Shown one piece after another: positions 53,401 to 62,502 of a DNA stretch of 64,000 bases. The position numbers were made by a program, and so were the translations under genes. The notes beneath the pieces are model-generated. The model saw nothing but the letters and a program-made list of their open reading frames with translations. It was not told the DNA's origin and made no database searches. Location of the stretch: assembly GCA_964626595.1 (NCBI GenBank), contig CAZVFU010000004.1:9087-73086 (forward strand). The letters run 5' to 3'. Position 1 is the first letter of the stretch, and the number at the start of each line of letters is the position of its first letter. This DNA is from JAWLFI01 sp964626595. GTDB lineage: Bacteria > Bacteroidota > Bacteroidia > Chitinophagales > Saprospiraceae.

Positions 53401-55093
53401 ATTCGATTAAAAAGGGTTCGGCATCGGGGTTTGGGGTGATAGTAATGCCCAATGATCCGTCATCACTATCAAAACACCTTGGATTTTCAATAAAAGAAAA
53501 GTTGTAATTGGGTCGAGGCAGTCCGTTTACTCCTCCATCATATACCTCTTGAGTCGTACTGCTCATATCTCCATTATCATCTGTAATGGTAATTGTGTAC
53601 ATACCAGGAGGCAGGTCATTAAAAGTGATGGATCCTCCTTCCGTAAGAATAGGTCCATTATCGTTTTGAGGTCCTGATATATTTACCTGATATGGGGGGA
53701 CTCCTGAAAAACCAGTGACTGTAATAGAACCGTCGGTCCGTCCAGGTAAACTTCCACAGCTTGCTGCTACCGGAGTTAATCCGTTAGCTTCGATAATCAC
53801 AAGTCCGGAATTCACGTTAACATCATAAAAGCCTCCTTTACCGGTAATTTCTATATCTGTAGGGCCATTGCCAATAAGGTCTACAATGGATTCATCTCCC
53901 ACTGAGGCTCCAGGTGCAGTCGTGAAGCACAGTTCAATAAAAACGCTTCCGTCCGAAAGGGTTTGCCCCTCCTCTAAGTCGTTCGCGAACCAAATAAAAC
54001 GGACAAGGCCATTTTCAGCCTGGTTGTCACCGATTATGGGCGCGGCGTCACCCGGAAAAGCAAAATTTTGCAAATCCACGTATTCGAGTACATTGGGGTC
54101 GAAATTAACCACAAAAGTAACAGAGGTTACCGAATCAAAATTCGATACTGTTATGGGTAGACAGAAACTGTCTCCAAGTCCCACAGTGGCATCTCCGACA
54201 TTTAATTCCACAGCTTGATCTGAAAAGGTAACCGGGAAAGATAATGGGCATGCCTTTTCATCTTCCACAATTACGGTATAGTCGCCAGAAACAGGGACAG
54301 TGAATTCTATAAGGTCGCCCGGACCCAATGACCCAGATGTTAAGGTCCCAGTAATACTATTGTCATCATCATTTATGATTTCGATGTTGGTGTAGCTAGA
54401 TGACCCATTAAATTCCGGGTATCCACCTGAAACCCGAAAACTACCCGAGAGCCCTGAAGTGTTGGAAGAGATCAGCTCAATAGGATTCAAGTAAACCAGC
54501 TCAAAGGCTTGATTTATACTCACATTTACGCAGCTGCCATTATTTTCAAAGGCGGGGTTACCGTTAAATACGTCAAAAGTGATCGGAGCCAGGATAAAGT
54601 AGGTTGGATCTCCGCCGGAAAATAAATTATTGATAGCTCCGTCATTGAAAAGTTTAAGGTTCGCGTCTCCAGGTCCCATGGCCCGGGAAATCCAGATGCC
54701 ATTTGCGGCAGGAGGAGGGTCCGTAATCAGACAAGGGTCAGCTACGATACCTCCCAATTCATCACCGATAATAGATGGTGTACAATTATAAAACGCATAA
54801 CCCACTTCTCCCGGGGTGTTTGGGTCCGGATCCCCTAATAAGGAAAAATCACCTCTGTGAATAACGAGTGCACTGTCATTCGCACACAAAAAACTCGTGT
54901 CGATTAAGGTGATAGAATTACTCTGGGTAGTCGGATAAGTTGTGATTCCGCTAACTGTTCCTGCATTCTGAGTATCTGTGCAGGTCTCTGGTCCATCCGG
55001 GGTGGAGAAGACCTCTACTGATTGTGGATTTTGGCCATAAATGGCAGAAAAGCTAATAAATAAACCACAAATTAGCAAGATGTTATATTTCAT
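50495..55093 (-). CDS. giant surface protein: cohesin domain, SprB-like repeats, T9SS type B sorting
   Basis: 1532 residues exported by T9SS. Signal peptide 1-21 (MKYNILLICGLFISFSAIYG). A beta-rich N-terminal zone is followed at about 290-435 by a cohesin-like domain (VELNVGDATVGLGDSFCLPI, VTFVVNFDPNVLEYVD). From about 445 to 1350 there are ten or eleven SprB-type repeats of 75-95 residues, each opening with a Cys and a DG motif (CFGDANGSLEV, CNSFSDGSVEV) and centred on GGxxPYxYxW. The last 95 residues are the CHU_C (type B) export domain (NVFSPNGDEINDVFRVF, GVYAYKIDILFIDG). SprB is a gliding adhesin; this protein may act in adhesion or substrate binding. Confidence 0.9.
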   Translation of the reverse strand: MKYNILLICGLFISFSAIYGQNPQSVEVFSTPDGPETCTDTQNAGTVSGITTYPTTQSNSITLIDTSFLCANDSALVIHRGDFSLLGDPDPNTPGEVGYAFYNCTPSIIGDELGGIVADPCLITDPPPAANGIWISRAMGPGDANLKLFNDGAINNLFSGGDPTYFILAPITFDVFNGNPAFENNGSCVNVSINQAFELVYLNPIELISSNTSGLSGSFRVSGGYPEFNGSSSYTNIEIINDDDNSITGTLTSGSLGPGDLIEFTVPVSGDYTVIVEDEKACPLSFPVTFSDQAVELNVGDATVGLGDSFCLPITVSNFDSVTSVTFVVNFDPNVLEYVDLQNFAFPGDAAPIIGDNQAENGLVRFIWFANDLEEGQTLSDGSVFIELCFTTAPGASVGDESIVDLIGNGPTDIEITGKGGFYDVNVNSGLVIIEANGLTPVAASCGSLPGRTDGSITVTGFSGVPPYQVNISGPQNDNGPILTEGGSITFNDLPPGMYTITITDDNGDMSSTTQEVYDGGVNGLPRPNYNFSFIENPRCFDSDDGSLGITITPNPDAEPFLIEWSTNEFNVDTLENLTRGTYRVTVTDNFGCEEERNQTLTQSQIQISANITNPGCSGYSDGEAIITASGGTPNGAGEYQYSWTVGGGGVTTGTDANITGIPEGWFSVEVRDDNNCLFVDSFFVTADRTVTYDVFAINPPTCFEGQDGSIRVSGQTLGGPANDPYSIQILDDLGTDLAVPFGPSVFRAGNLEAGFYNIIITDQTMPNACVFDTIVELIEPEPITVGVMTSDETCLVGNDGTATLTPEGGTPPYNYLWPGGLPNSSSQSNLPPGDYSIIVSDINGCSETVDLTINEAMPPEFIEIIEVPPTCPESCDGTITIVVEPNPNFEIVRYRVRLGPGQVLDTLTNETMLTIGGFCSGQLYSLVQIEDEAGCIHSPMPVPLGEFPERDSLELDTIITVNPSCNSFSDGSVEVRLLGGEMPYIYSWNDGQVDTINGPGIRNDLADGSYTVTVNDINDCGTLELSFELEEPDPLNVQFDNIMDASCFNTCDGSAQATGSGGPTDPSGYTFTWNSGFSTSGNPSSVANDLCPDEAFVILSSDICTDTFSVNIPAPDAITNQVVDSVPPSCFGDANGSLEVAASGGNGGFTYQWQGGPQNTRYSNLEVGTYIVEITDALNCTLIDTISLNEPDSLIAFFEPGNVLNPSCPGETDGMLTVSVDGGFGPNYIYDWQDGISQSNEASGLEVGTYEVTVSDANGCSDTTSATLFTNPPISFVLPQPDTPVCNGETVLFQIDSISGGSGGPYQYQFPGTGFVDLGQAVPVSEGNQALTIIDGNGCSIDTSIDVPTRQAIEITLAPDQEIRLGESLQLFPVISGPFPIVNYQWSPSEGLSCFNCPNPEVTPGGNTTYTLIVTDANGCTAAAITNIRTNTQRDIYIPNVFSPNGDEINDVFRVFSGPGVDLISSFQVFDRWGGLMWEGRNLLPSGEGSPGWNGRRNGQSAPVGVYAYKIDILFIDGRVITYRGDVTIVR

Positions 55094-55189
55094 AAAATGT
55101 CTTTATATCACCATTTGATGGCACAAAGGTACTCAATGACCTATCAATGTACAACATAATTATAGCAAGGAAACGACTATATATATATA

Positions 55190-58100
55190 CTATTGTTGTA
55201 CAATGACTGGAATCACGTTTTGCGTGCCATTGTAATATAAGACATGAATGTAATATAAACCGCTGCTCGGTTGAAAAAGATTGACCTGATTTTGGTTTTC
55301 AGGCCAGACTGCTGAAGAAACTCTACGGCCTGATTGGTCATAAATAACGAGGTGCGAAGGCCGTTCTTCAGTAGTAGTTTTGTGGTTCAAATAGAATCGT
55401 CCGGAATTTGGGTTAGGCCAAAGGGTAAGACCTTGTGAGGGTAGAGGTCCATTTAAATGGGTTAGTCCATCAATCCTAACGGTGTCAGTGTTTCTGCAAT
55501 TATTGGCATCAATTACAAGAACTTCGTACCTTCCCGCAGAAAGATTCATGGCCACTGAATCCGTTTGAATTGGGGCTGTATTCCAGAAAAACTGATATGG
55601 AGGTAATCCACCAGTTACTATAGCTACGGCCAGTCCATTTGATTGTCCATCCGTTTCATTCTGGGTTTCAAAATCTATAGAAATAGAATCGGGTTCGTTG
55701 ACTTCTATAGAAATGGTGTCCCGACAATTTCTGTTTGTGCTGATCGTTACCTGATAAATTCCGGAAGCAATGGGTCCGAGTTCTGTCGTCGTATCTCCGG
55801 TATTCCATTCGAAATTGTAATCTTGGCTATTGTCATAAATTAATAGAACACTTGCAGAGGTGTCACCAAAGCAGTTGGGCTCTTCAATTATAAAAGAATC
55901 TAAAATAGGAGAGGGGGGTGTAGGAATGGAAAAGGAGAAGGAGTCTATGCAACCTTCATCGTCCGAGACGGTGACTACATAATCTCCATTTAAAACAGAG
56001 TCCAGAAGTTCACCTTCCTGCCCATTCGACCATGAAAATTGAAATGGACCTCCGTTGCCTCCAAAAGTACTGATATTGATTTGTGCATTCGGTAGATTAC
56101 AGTCGCCACTTCGAATAGAGAATGTATCTAAAAGTATAGGTTCGGGCTCTTCAATTATAATCGTGCTATCCAACATACATCCAGAAGACGAGAGTATAGA
56201 TAGCGTATAGGTGCCTCCGGAGAGCTCTTCTATAGAACTGCTTAAGGAATCTAGTTTTACCGAGTCGATATTGCTGGGCGTTAGGGCATATTCGAGATCG
56301 ATATTTGATCGATATTGCGTATCAATTGTAAATGAAACTGCCCCGTTCTCATTTCCAAAGCAGTTTACACTTTGAACATCAACTTCTGTCCAGGATATGC
56401 GTAATCCAGTATCTATTATAAATGATGCAGACTGGGAGCAAAAATTCGCATCGGCAATTTCAAGTTCGTAGCTGCCTGGTTGTAGGCCTGTTCTCAAACT
56501 ATCATTGTTCCCATCCGTCCAGGAATAGGAGTAGGGAAGAGTTCCACCGGCAGGAGTGATGGAGATGACACCATCATTTTGGCCAAAACAAGTTTCAGCT
56601 TCTAACTCAAAGTCAAATTCAAGGGAGTCCGTATCCTCAAGTACGATGGTTTGGCTATCGAAACAGCTCGAGGGGAGGGCCGTATGTGTGACTTGCAGGG
56701 TGAAGGAATCCGGGCGCAAGCCCACGGCCAAAAAAAACGAATCTGTAATTGAAGGGTTCGGGCCAGACCAGTCAAAGACGAAATCACCGGGCCTGACTAT
56801 ATCCAATCTGGCTGTCGCTGAGACTAAACCATCGTTGGTTCCAAAGCATCGAGGATCAACCTGATTGATATTTTCTAATTGAATGGTGTTGTCAAATGGG
56901 ATTGTCACATTTTGAGTGTATATGCAACCCGATGTATCCTGGATGAAATAGGTGAAGGGTCCGGTGGGAATGGATACGATTTGGAGAGCTGTCGTTTGAA
57001 ACCAATCTGTTCCGGTAAGTGAAAACAGCAAAGTGCTATCTTGAAACCGATCCAAATTGAGGACATCCACCATTAAACTTCCATCTTCCGAGGTCTCACA
57101 AGTGGCCGAAACTACTGTCTCTTGAACTATAGCCTCGGGGCCTTCGACTTCTACATCAACATTATAGGCACAATGATCTTCATCAATTATGATTACTTCA
57201 TACACTCCCGGAAGTAACTCCTCATAAGCCCTAAAGTGTAAGGTGCTATCAGGCCATAACACGGTGTAAGGCGGATTAGCGCCTTCAATAAAGGGCAACT
57301 CGATACTTCCATCCGGTATTTGAGGACAAGAAGCCGATTCAGTAATAAATAGAGGGGCAAGATCCCCTTTTGCTGTGACATTTAAACTATCTACCCAAAC
57401 CGTGCTATCGAGCGGAGAGGACAAAACAAGTTGATAATTTCCGGTGGCTAAGTTCGAAATGATATGGCTACTATCTGGAAAAAGGTTTCCTGTCAAGACC
57501 GTATCATTCTGTTGCGTTTGAATTAAAGAAAAGGGATAGGAAATCGTATCTCCAAAGAAATTGACGCGCAAGTCATAGGCCTCAGCACTGTCCGGGTTAT
57601 TGCAAATGGAATAGGTGAACCCGGGGCTATCTGAAGTGGTAACAGAAATTTGGATCGCAGATGGTTCGAAGGGGATAAAATCAGCACCATCAAAGGCCTG
57701 TAATTGGAGTGGATACCCCTGCACACCAAATAGCGTGCTGGATCCCGGGGTGCCTGTGGCCGTAAACACTATATTGCATAAAGTATCTCCATCTGTCATC
57801 TCGATAGGCATTGCGCCTCCAAGCGCCACAAAAAATATTCGGCCTTCGACCGTTTCAGAAAGACCTATGTTGTCAGAAAATATGCCTGAAGTAGTATCTA
57901 GTGCATTTATCTCAACGAATGAAAGCACATGGGGATTAAAGTGAAGATTAAATTGAATGGATTGAATATCATTAAGGTTTTCTGCAATAAGGGGAATACT
58001 AACCGTATCACCAAAAGCTATACTTCGATCGTCTCCGTGACTGAAGGAAACAGAGGCTTGTGCCGATAGCTTCGTACTCAAAAACCCAAATAACGCTAAA

Positions 58101-58192
58101 CAAAATAGCAAACCCAGCCATTTGGAAAAATAGATCCATAGAGGGGGAAAATATTGGCGCTTGTTATTATTGAAATACGTTTTAGTAGCCAT
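55190..58192 (-). CDS. large surface protein: cohesin domain, SprB-like repeats, T9SS type A sorting
   Basis: 1000 residues, related in build to the gene at 50495. After a longer N-terminal leader (hydrophobic core about 22-44) a cohesin-like domain follows at about 46-185 (VSFSHGDDRSIAFGDTVSIP, IQFNLHFNPHVLSFVEINAL). About eight SprB-like repeats lie at about 275-905 (for example CFGQNDGVISI ... GGTLPYSYSW). The final 75 residues are a type A sorting domain (LWPNPNSGRFYLNHK, LVIYDQSGRRV, GLYYIHVLYYNG). So it uses the A signal, while its neighbour uses the B signal. Same strand, 96 nt apart; they could be co-transcribed. Confidence 0.9.
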   Translation of the reverse strand: MATKTYFNNNKRQYFPPLWIYFSKWLGLLFCLALFGFLSTKLSAQASVSFSHGDDRSIAFGDTVSIPLIAENLNDIQSIQFNLHFNPHVLSFVEINALDTTSGIFSDNIGLSETVEGRIFFVALGGAMPIEMTDGDTLCNIVFTATGTPGSSTLFGVQGYPLQLQAFDGADFIPFEPSAIQISVTTSDSPGFTYSICNNPDSAEAYDLRVNFFGDTISYPFSLIQTQQNDTVLTGNLFPDSSHIISNLATGNYQLVLSSPLDSTVWVDSLNVTAKGDLAPLFITESASCPQIPDGSIELPFIEGANPPYTVLWPDSTLHFRAYEELLPGVYEVIIIDEDHCAYNVDVEVEGPEAIVQETVVSATCETSEDGSLMVDVLNLDRFQDSTLLFSLTGTDWFQTTALQIVSIPTGPFTYFIQDTSGCIYTQNVTIPFDNTIQLENINQVDPRCFGTNDGLVSATARLDIVRPGDFVFDWSGPNPSITDSFFLAVGLRPDSFTLQVTHTALPSSCFDSQTIVLEDTDSLEFDFELEAETCFGQNDGVISITPAGGTLPYSYSWTDGNNDSLRTGLQPGSYELEIADANFCSQSASFIIDTGLRISWTEVDVQSVNCFGNENGAVSFTIDTQYRSNIDLEYALTPSNIDSVKLDSLSSSIEELSGGTYTLSILSSSGCMLDSTIIIEEPEPILLDTFSIRSGDCNLPNAQINISTFGGNGGPFQFSWSNGQEGELLDSVLNGDYVVTVSDDEGCIDSFSFSIPTPPSPILDSFIIEEPNCFGDTSASVLLIYDNSQDYNFEWNTGDTTTELGPIASGIYQVTISTNRNCRDTISIEVNEPDSISIDFETQNETDGQSNGLAVAIVTGGLPPYQFFWNTAPIQTDSVAMNLSAGRYEVLVIDANNCRNTDTVRIDGLTHLNGPLPSQGLTLWPNPNSGRFYLNHKTTTEERPSHLVIYDQSGRRVSSAVWPENQNQVNLFQPSSGLYYIHVLYYNGTQNVIPVIVQQ

Positions 58193-58203
58193 AAGTCACT
58201 GAA

Positions 58204-59445
58204 TTATATTTTTTTACCGGATATGTAAACCTGGTCGATATGATCGGTTCCATATGCATATGCCATGTAATCGAGACTATTGATCGGCTTGGTCACGATA
58301 AAGTTGGCTAACTTCCCTTTTTTAATGGAGCCTACCTGACTTTGGAGGTCGATGGCATAGGCCCCATTAATAGTCGCCGCCTGAAGAGCCTCAGCCGGAA
58401 GCATGTTCATTTTAATGCAAGCCAAAGAAAATACGAAAGGCATTCGGCCCGAAGGAGTAGACCCCGGATTGTAATCGCTAGCTAAGGCAACCGGCAGTCC
58501 GGCATCGATCATATTTCGAGCGGGTGCATACTGAAGTCCAAGAAAAAAAGCAGTTCCTGGAAGCAAAGTAGGCATGGTTTGAGACCCTGATAAAGCCTGT
58601 ATTTCCTCATCCCCCGTAAACTCTAAATGATCAACAGATCTCGCCTTATTCTCGACGCCTACCTGGATCCCTCCGGAAAAGTCTAACTCGTTCGCATGAA
58701 TTTTTGGAGGCAAATTATATTGAGCAGCGGCTTTTAGAATCGTATTCGTTTCCTCTGTCGTAAAGAAACCTCTATCACAAAATACATCACAATAATCGGC
58801 TAATCCTTCCGAAGCCACGTGGGGGATCATCTCTTCTGTGATCAGTCTAATATATTCCCCTCTTTTATTCTGGTAATCTTTCGGGATGGCATGAGCCCCC
58901 AAAAAGGTGGCTTTTATAGGTAGAGAATAGTTCTCCTTTAGTCTTCGGATGGTGCGAAGCATTTTGTATTCAGCCTCAGGCGTGAGACCGTATCCACTTT
59001 TTATTTCAATGGCTCCTGTACCATAATTCATAACCTCCTCAAGTCGTTGACTGGCGGATTCGTAAAGGAGATTTTCATCCGTTTCCTGAAGTCGCTGGGC
59101 TGAATTTAATATTCCACCGCCACGTCGGGCTATCTCTTCGTAGGAGAGCCCCTTAATGCGATCTACAAATTCCACTTCTCGGGATCCCGCCCACACGATA
59201 TGCGTATGCGAATCTACCCAGCTGGGTAAAACGAGCCTATCCTTTAGTGAAATGTAAGTACTCGCATGGTCGGGTAAGTCAGACATCGGGCCCCAGTCCT
59301 GAATTTTTTCACCGTCGATGAGTAAATAGGCATCAGACTGAACGGGCAACTGAGCCAGGTCTTTTCCACTTACCTTTTCTTTATTTTCCGTTTCCGATTC
59401 TACACCGTAAAGGAATTTAATATCTGTTAAACAGATGCTTGACAT
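58204..59445 (-). CDS. hutI: imidazolonepropionase
   Basis: Third step of histidine degradation: opens imidazolone propionate to N-formimino-glutamate. From the ATG at 59445 the product has 413 residues (an upstream ATG at 59481 would overlap the previous gene). It is an amidohydrolase: metal ligands in VDSHTHIVWAG, then ARRGGGILNSAQRL, IEIKSGYGLTPEAEYKML, FLGAHAIPKDY, IHANELDFSGG, SVDHLEF and ASDYNPGSTPSG. The length fits HutI. No hutH, hutU or hutG is beside it. The gap to the preceding gene is 4 nt. Confidence 0.93.
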   Translation of the reverse strand: MSSICLTDIKFLYGVESETENKEKVSGKDLAQLPVQSDAYLLIDGEKIQDWGPMSDLPDHASTYISLKDRLVLPSWVDSHTHIVWAGSREVEFVDRIKGLSYEEIARRGGGILNSAQRLQETDENLLYESASQRLEEVMNYGTGAIEIKSGYGLTPEAEYKMLRTIRRLKENYSLPIKATFLGAHAIPKDYQNKRGEYIRLITEEMIPHVASEGLADYCDVFCDRGFFTTEETNTILKAAAQYNLPPKIHANELDFSGGIQVGVENKARSVDHLEFTGDEEIQALSGSQTMPTLLPGTAFFLGLQYAPARNMIDAGLPVALASDYNPGSTPSGRMPFVFSLACIKMNMLPAEALQAATINGAYAIDLQSQVGSIKKGKLANFIVTKPINSLDYMAYAYGTDHIDQVYISGKKI

Positions 59446-59449
59446 AAAT

Positions 59450-60133
59450 TTATAATGTTTTGCTGTTGTGTTTTTTTTCATTCATCACTTGATACGAGTA
59501 TCCATATGTTTCCAATTTTTCTCGCAGTTTCTCTGCGCGATCTTGTACCAAAGGTCCAAATACGACTTTATGATGTAAACCATCCTGTATGATTCGCGGA
59601 GATATAGAACAAAGCCGGGTCAGGCGATTCTTTAATTCGGTGGCTCCGGCTTCTTTTGAAAATACACCTACCTGAATGCTCGTGGCATCTGGAGGTGATT
59701 GCCTCTTTCGATCCGTTTTAGGAAATACGTTTTGTTTGGGTCGGAGCAGTGCTTGCAATAATTGTTCTTCTGATAAAACTTGATTATACCGATGGAGAAT
59801 GTCTCCTTTTGGTGAAAATATAATGAGTGTCGGAAGGTATTTAACTTTATAGTACTCTTTCAATGTCAGACCATCAAAATCGTTAATATCCACCTGAAGT
59901 CCAATGAAGGACTGCCTCATCACGCTTTGAATGGCTGATTTATCAAAATGGTTTTTTATCTGCTTACAAGTTGTACAGTCTACTTCACTGAATAGTATCA
60001 CATACGGGCGATTTAACTCGATGGCTGACTTTCGTGCTTTGATATAATTTTCTGCCCAGGGAGTGACAGAAGTTGGAGCTTCATTTGGAAAAATGAAGAG
60101 ACTGGACATCAACAGTATATAAAAAATATACAT
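59450..60133 (-). CDS. exported thioredoxin-like protein with SPOR domain
   Basis: 227 residues from the ATG at 60133 (an ATG at 60211 would put a non-conserved stretch before the signal). Residues 1-17 form a signal peptide or anchor. A thioredoxin-like domain (about 28-140) has FSEVDCTTCKQIKNHF with Cys53 and Cys56 (CTTC), and YKVKYLPTLIIFSPKGD. The C-terminal about 75 residues (SIQVGVFSKEAGATELKNRL, HHKVVFGPLVQDRAEKLREK) match the SPOR fold, which binds denuded peptidoglycan glycan. It could be a periplasmic reductase located to septal wall. It is transcribed with hutI (4 nt gap), but the link is unexplained. Confidence 0.85.
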   Translation of the reverse strand: MYIFYILLMSSLFIFPNEAPTSVTPWAENYIKARKSAIELNRPYVILFSEVDCTTCKQIKNHFDKSAIQSVMRQSFIGLQVDINDFDGLTLKEYYKVKYLPTLIIFSPKGDILHRYNQVLSEEQLLQALLRPKQNVFPKTDRKRQSPPDATSIQVGVFSKEAGATELKNRLTRLCSISPRIIQDGLHHKVVFGPLVQDRAEKLREKLETYGYSYQVMNEKKHNSKTL

Positions 60134-60252
60134 AGGAATACAACTTACTTTACCCCTGATACTCCAACAATCGTACCAAATTGCAATCACAGCTGTAGAG
60201 CTTGGGCACAATATTTTTTATAACTTAACGCCATCAAAATGAAAAAAATACC

Positions 60253-61257
60253 ATGAATCGAATTCAAGCTGCAATAACCGGTGTTCAAGGATGGGTTCCC
60301 GAGGATGTTTTGACCAATAAGGATTTAGAGCAAATGGTGGATACCAATGACGAGTGGATCAAGACCCGAACCGGTATCGAGGAAAGACGAATCCTCAAAA
60401 AAGAAGGAGCTGCCACCTCATATATGGCTACTAAAGTGCTGGAAGGTCTGTTACAGAAAACGGGTACCCGAGCTGAGGAAATTGATCTGCTGATTATAGG
60501 TACAGTGACAGAAGATTACCGATTTCCGGATACAGCAAACCTGGTCCTTTCCAATGTGGGAGCAAAGAATGCGTTCGGTTTTGATCTTCACGCGGCTTGT
60601 TCTGGTTTTCTTTTTGCCTTGACTACGGGAGCGCAGTACATTGCTTCCGGTGCCTACAAAAAAGTGGTTGTCATTGGGGCAGATATGATGAGTTCTATTG
60701 TGGATTATACCGACCGGGCCACATGTATTTTATTTGGAGATGGCGCTGGAGGTGTTTTATTAGAACCAAATACCGAAGGATATGGACTGGTTGATGCGGA
60801 ACTTAAAGGAGATGGGTCAGGAGGGAAGTATTTGCACATGAAAGCAGGAGGCTCAGCAATGCCAGCGAGTTTAGAAACCGTAAAACAGGGTCTTCATTAC
60901 GCCTACCAGGAAGGGCGCCCCGTATTCAAAGCAGCCATTCACGGTATGAGTTCGGTTATTCAGACTGTATTGGAGCGCAATCAGATGACAAATGAAGACA
61001 TAGATTGGGTTGTTCCTCATCAGGCCAATATGCGTATTCTACAATCTGTAGCAAATGCGCTGGATTTCCCCATGGAACGAGTAATGATCAATATTCATAA
61101 ATATGGAAATACTACAGCGGCTACTATTCCATTGTGTTTGTGGGAGTGGGAGGATAAACTCAAAAAAGGAGATCATCTCATTCTTACCGCATTCGGAGGG
61201 GGATTTACCTGGGGGAGCATTTTAATAAAGTGGGCATACAACTCGCAGTCTGAATAG
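60253..61257 (+). CDS. fabH: 3-oxoacyl-ACP synthase III (FabH)
   Basis: Starts fatty-acid synthesis by condensing an acyl-CoA primer with malonyl-ACP. The 334-residue thiolase-fold enzyme has the triad Cys116 (HAACSGFLFAL), His256 (VPHQANMRI) and Asn286 (HKYGNTTAATIPL), plus TRTGIEERR near the N-terminus. It is first in a forward run fabH-efp-accB-accC that supplies malonyl-CoA synthesis with it. plsX and rpmF, which often precede fabH, are not upstream here; the divergent thioredoxin-SPOR gene lies there instead. Confidence 0.98.
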   Translation: MNRIQAAITGVQGWVPEDVLTNKDLEQMVDTNDEWIKTRTGIEERRILKKEGAATSYMATKVLEGLLQKTGTRAEEIDLLIIGTVTEDYRFPDTANLVLSNVGAKNAFGFDLHAACSGFLFALTTGAQYIASGAYKKVVVIGADMMSSIVDYTDRATCILFGDGAGGVLLEPNTEGYGLVDAELKGDGSGGKYLHMKAGGSAMPASLETVKQGLHYAYQEGRPVFKAAIHGMSSVIQTVLERNQMTNEDIDWVVPHQANMRILQSVANALDFPMERVMINIHKYGNTTAATIPLCLWEWEDKLKKGDHLILTAFGGGFTWGSILIKWAYNSQSE

Positions 61258-61301
61258 CCCGAAATGCATGTATGATTGAACACCAAAGCAAAAAAGTAGA
61301 T

Positions 61302-61333
61302 TTGTTTCATTTCATCGATATTCTTTATCTTCG
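61302..61333 (+). promoter_or_regulatory. predicted internal promoter before efp (TTG-N21-TATCTTCG)
   Basis: TTG at 61302-61304, 21 nt spacer, then TATCTTCG (61326-61333), one base from TAnnTTTG, ending 22 nt before the efp ATG. It would transcribe efp-accB-accC without fabH. Confidence 0.45.
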
Positions 61334-61355
61334 TGGCTGATAATAAAAAAATTGA

Positions 61356-61919
61356 ATGGCAAATACATCTGATATACGAAACGGCATGTGCATGGAATTT
61401 AATAACGACATCTTTATGGTCGTTGAGTTTCAGCACGTTAAGCCTGGCAAGGGCAATGCCTTTGTCCGAACCAAACTCAAAAGCTTAACCAGTGGCAAAG
61501 TTCTTGAAAACACTTTTCCCGCTGGCCATAAAATAGATGAGGTTCGCGTGGAGCGCCGACCTCACCAGTATCTATATTCCGATGATATGGGATATCACTT
61601 CATGAATACAGAAACCTATGAACAGGTCGCGATTCAGGATGACCTGATCGATAACGCTCAGTATTTGAAGGAAGGCGGAATGGCAGATATCCTGTTTCAC
61701 GCAGATAAAGAAATGCCTCTAGCCGCTGAGTTGCCGCCGCATTTAGTGGTAGAAATAACATATACGGAACCTGGCGTTAAGGGAGATACCGCAACGAATG
61801 CACTGAAACCCGCTACTATTGAAACCGGAGCGGAAGTTAGAGTCCCTTTGTTCATCAGCAACGGAGAGAAAATTAAAATTGACACGCGCACAGGAGAATA
61901 TCTTGAACGTGCAAAATAA
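61356..61919 (+). CDS. efp: elongation factor P
   Basis: EF-P relieves ribosome stalling at polyproline. The 187-residue protein has three beta-barrel domains: KOW-like domain I with HVKPGKGNAFVRTKLK (tip Lys32, the position modified in many species), domain II (YHFMNTETYEQVAI), and OB domain III (DTATNALKPATIETGAEVRV, IDTRTGEYLERA). No epmA or earP modification gene is visible here. It sits between fabH and accB. Confidence 0.97.
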   Translation: MANTSDIRNGMCMEFNNDIFMVVEFQHVKPGKGNAFVRTKLKSLTSGKVLENTFPAGHKIDEVRVERRPHQYLYSDDMGYHFMNTETYEQVAIQDDLIDNAQYLKEGGMADILFHADKEMPLAAELPPHLVVEITYTEPGVKGDTATNALKPATIETGAEVRVPLFISNGEKIKIDTRTGEYLERAK

Positions 61920-61930
61920 AAAATGAAGTC

Positions 61931-62479
61931 ATGGTAGACTACAAAGAAATTACGAAACTGATCAAGCTTATTTCGGAATCGAATCTCACCGAATTTAAAA
62001 TGAAGGATGGAGACTTAGAGTTATCGATTCGAACCGATAAATACGTAAAGAAAAATAAGGGAAGCCTGCCTCCTCAACAAGCCATGATGCCGGCACAGCC
62101 TCCTCAAATGATGGCGCCGCCTTCACAGCCCAACCAAGCCGCCCCTCAAGCAGCTCCAGCGGCAAGTCAGGATAATCAAAGCCCCAATACTGCAGAGGCT
62201 GCTGGAAATGCTGCCGCTGAAGAAGATAATAAAGACCTGGTCGAAGTGAAAAGCCCCATAGTCGGCACCTTTTACAGATCTTCCGCACCCGATAAGCCGC
62301 CTTACGCCAAGGTAGGAGATGAAGTGAGTGTGGGAGATGTGGTTTGCATCGTGGAAGCCATGAAACTCTTTAATGAAATTGAATCCGAAGTCAGTGGAAA
62401 AGTTGTAAAAGTACTGGTTGAAGATGCTACTCCGGTAGAATATGACCAGCCTCTATTTCTCGTTGATCCGAAGGCATAG
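61931..62479 (+). CDS. accB: acetyl-CoA carboxylase biotin carboxyl carrier protein
   Basis: Carries biotin for acetyl-CoA carboxylase. The 182-residue product has an N-terminal helical segment (1-45), a Pro/Ala/Gln-rich flexible linker (about 46-100), and a biotinyl domain (about 105-182) with the attachment Lys145 in CIVEAMKLFNEIES and the thumb-like FYRSSAPDKPPYAKVGD. The length is slightly longer than E. coli AccB because of the linker. It starts 11 nt after efp and ends 23 nt before accC. Confidence 0.96.
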   Translation: MVDYKEITKLIKLISESNLTEFKMKDGDLELSIRTDKYVKKNKGSLPPQQAMMPAQPPQMMAPPSQPNQAAPQAAPAASQDNQSPNTAEAAGNAAAEEDNKDLVEVKSPIVGTFYRSSAPDKPPYAKVGDEVSVGDVVCIVEAMKLFNEIESEVSGKVVKVLVEDATPVEYDQPLFLVDPKA

Positions 62480-62502
62480 CACCGCTCCAAAATCGAAACA
62501 TC

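Noticed and set aside
50495..55093. Regular repeats considered as a CRISPR or satellite DNA
   Set aside because: They are SprB-type protein repeats with conserved amino acids, not conserved DNA units with spacers.
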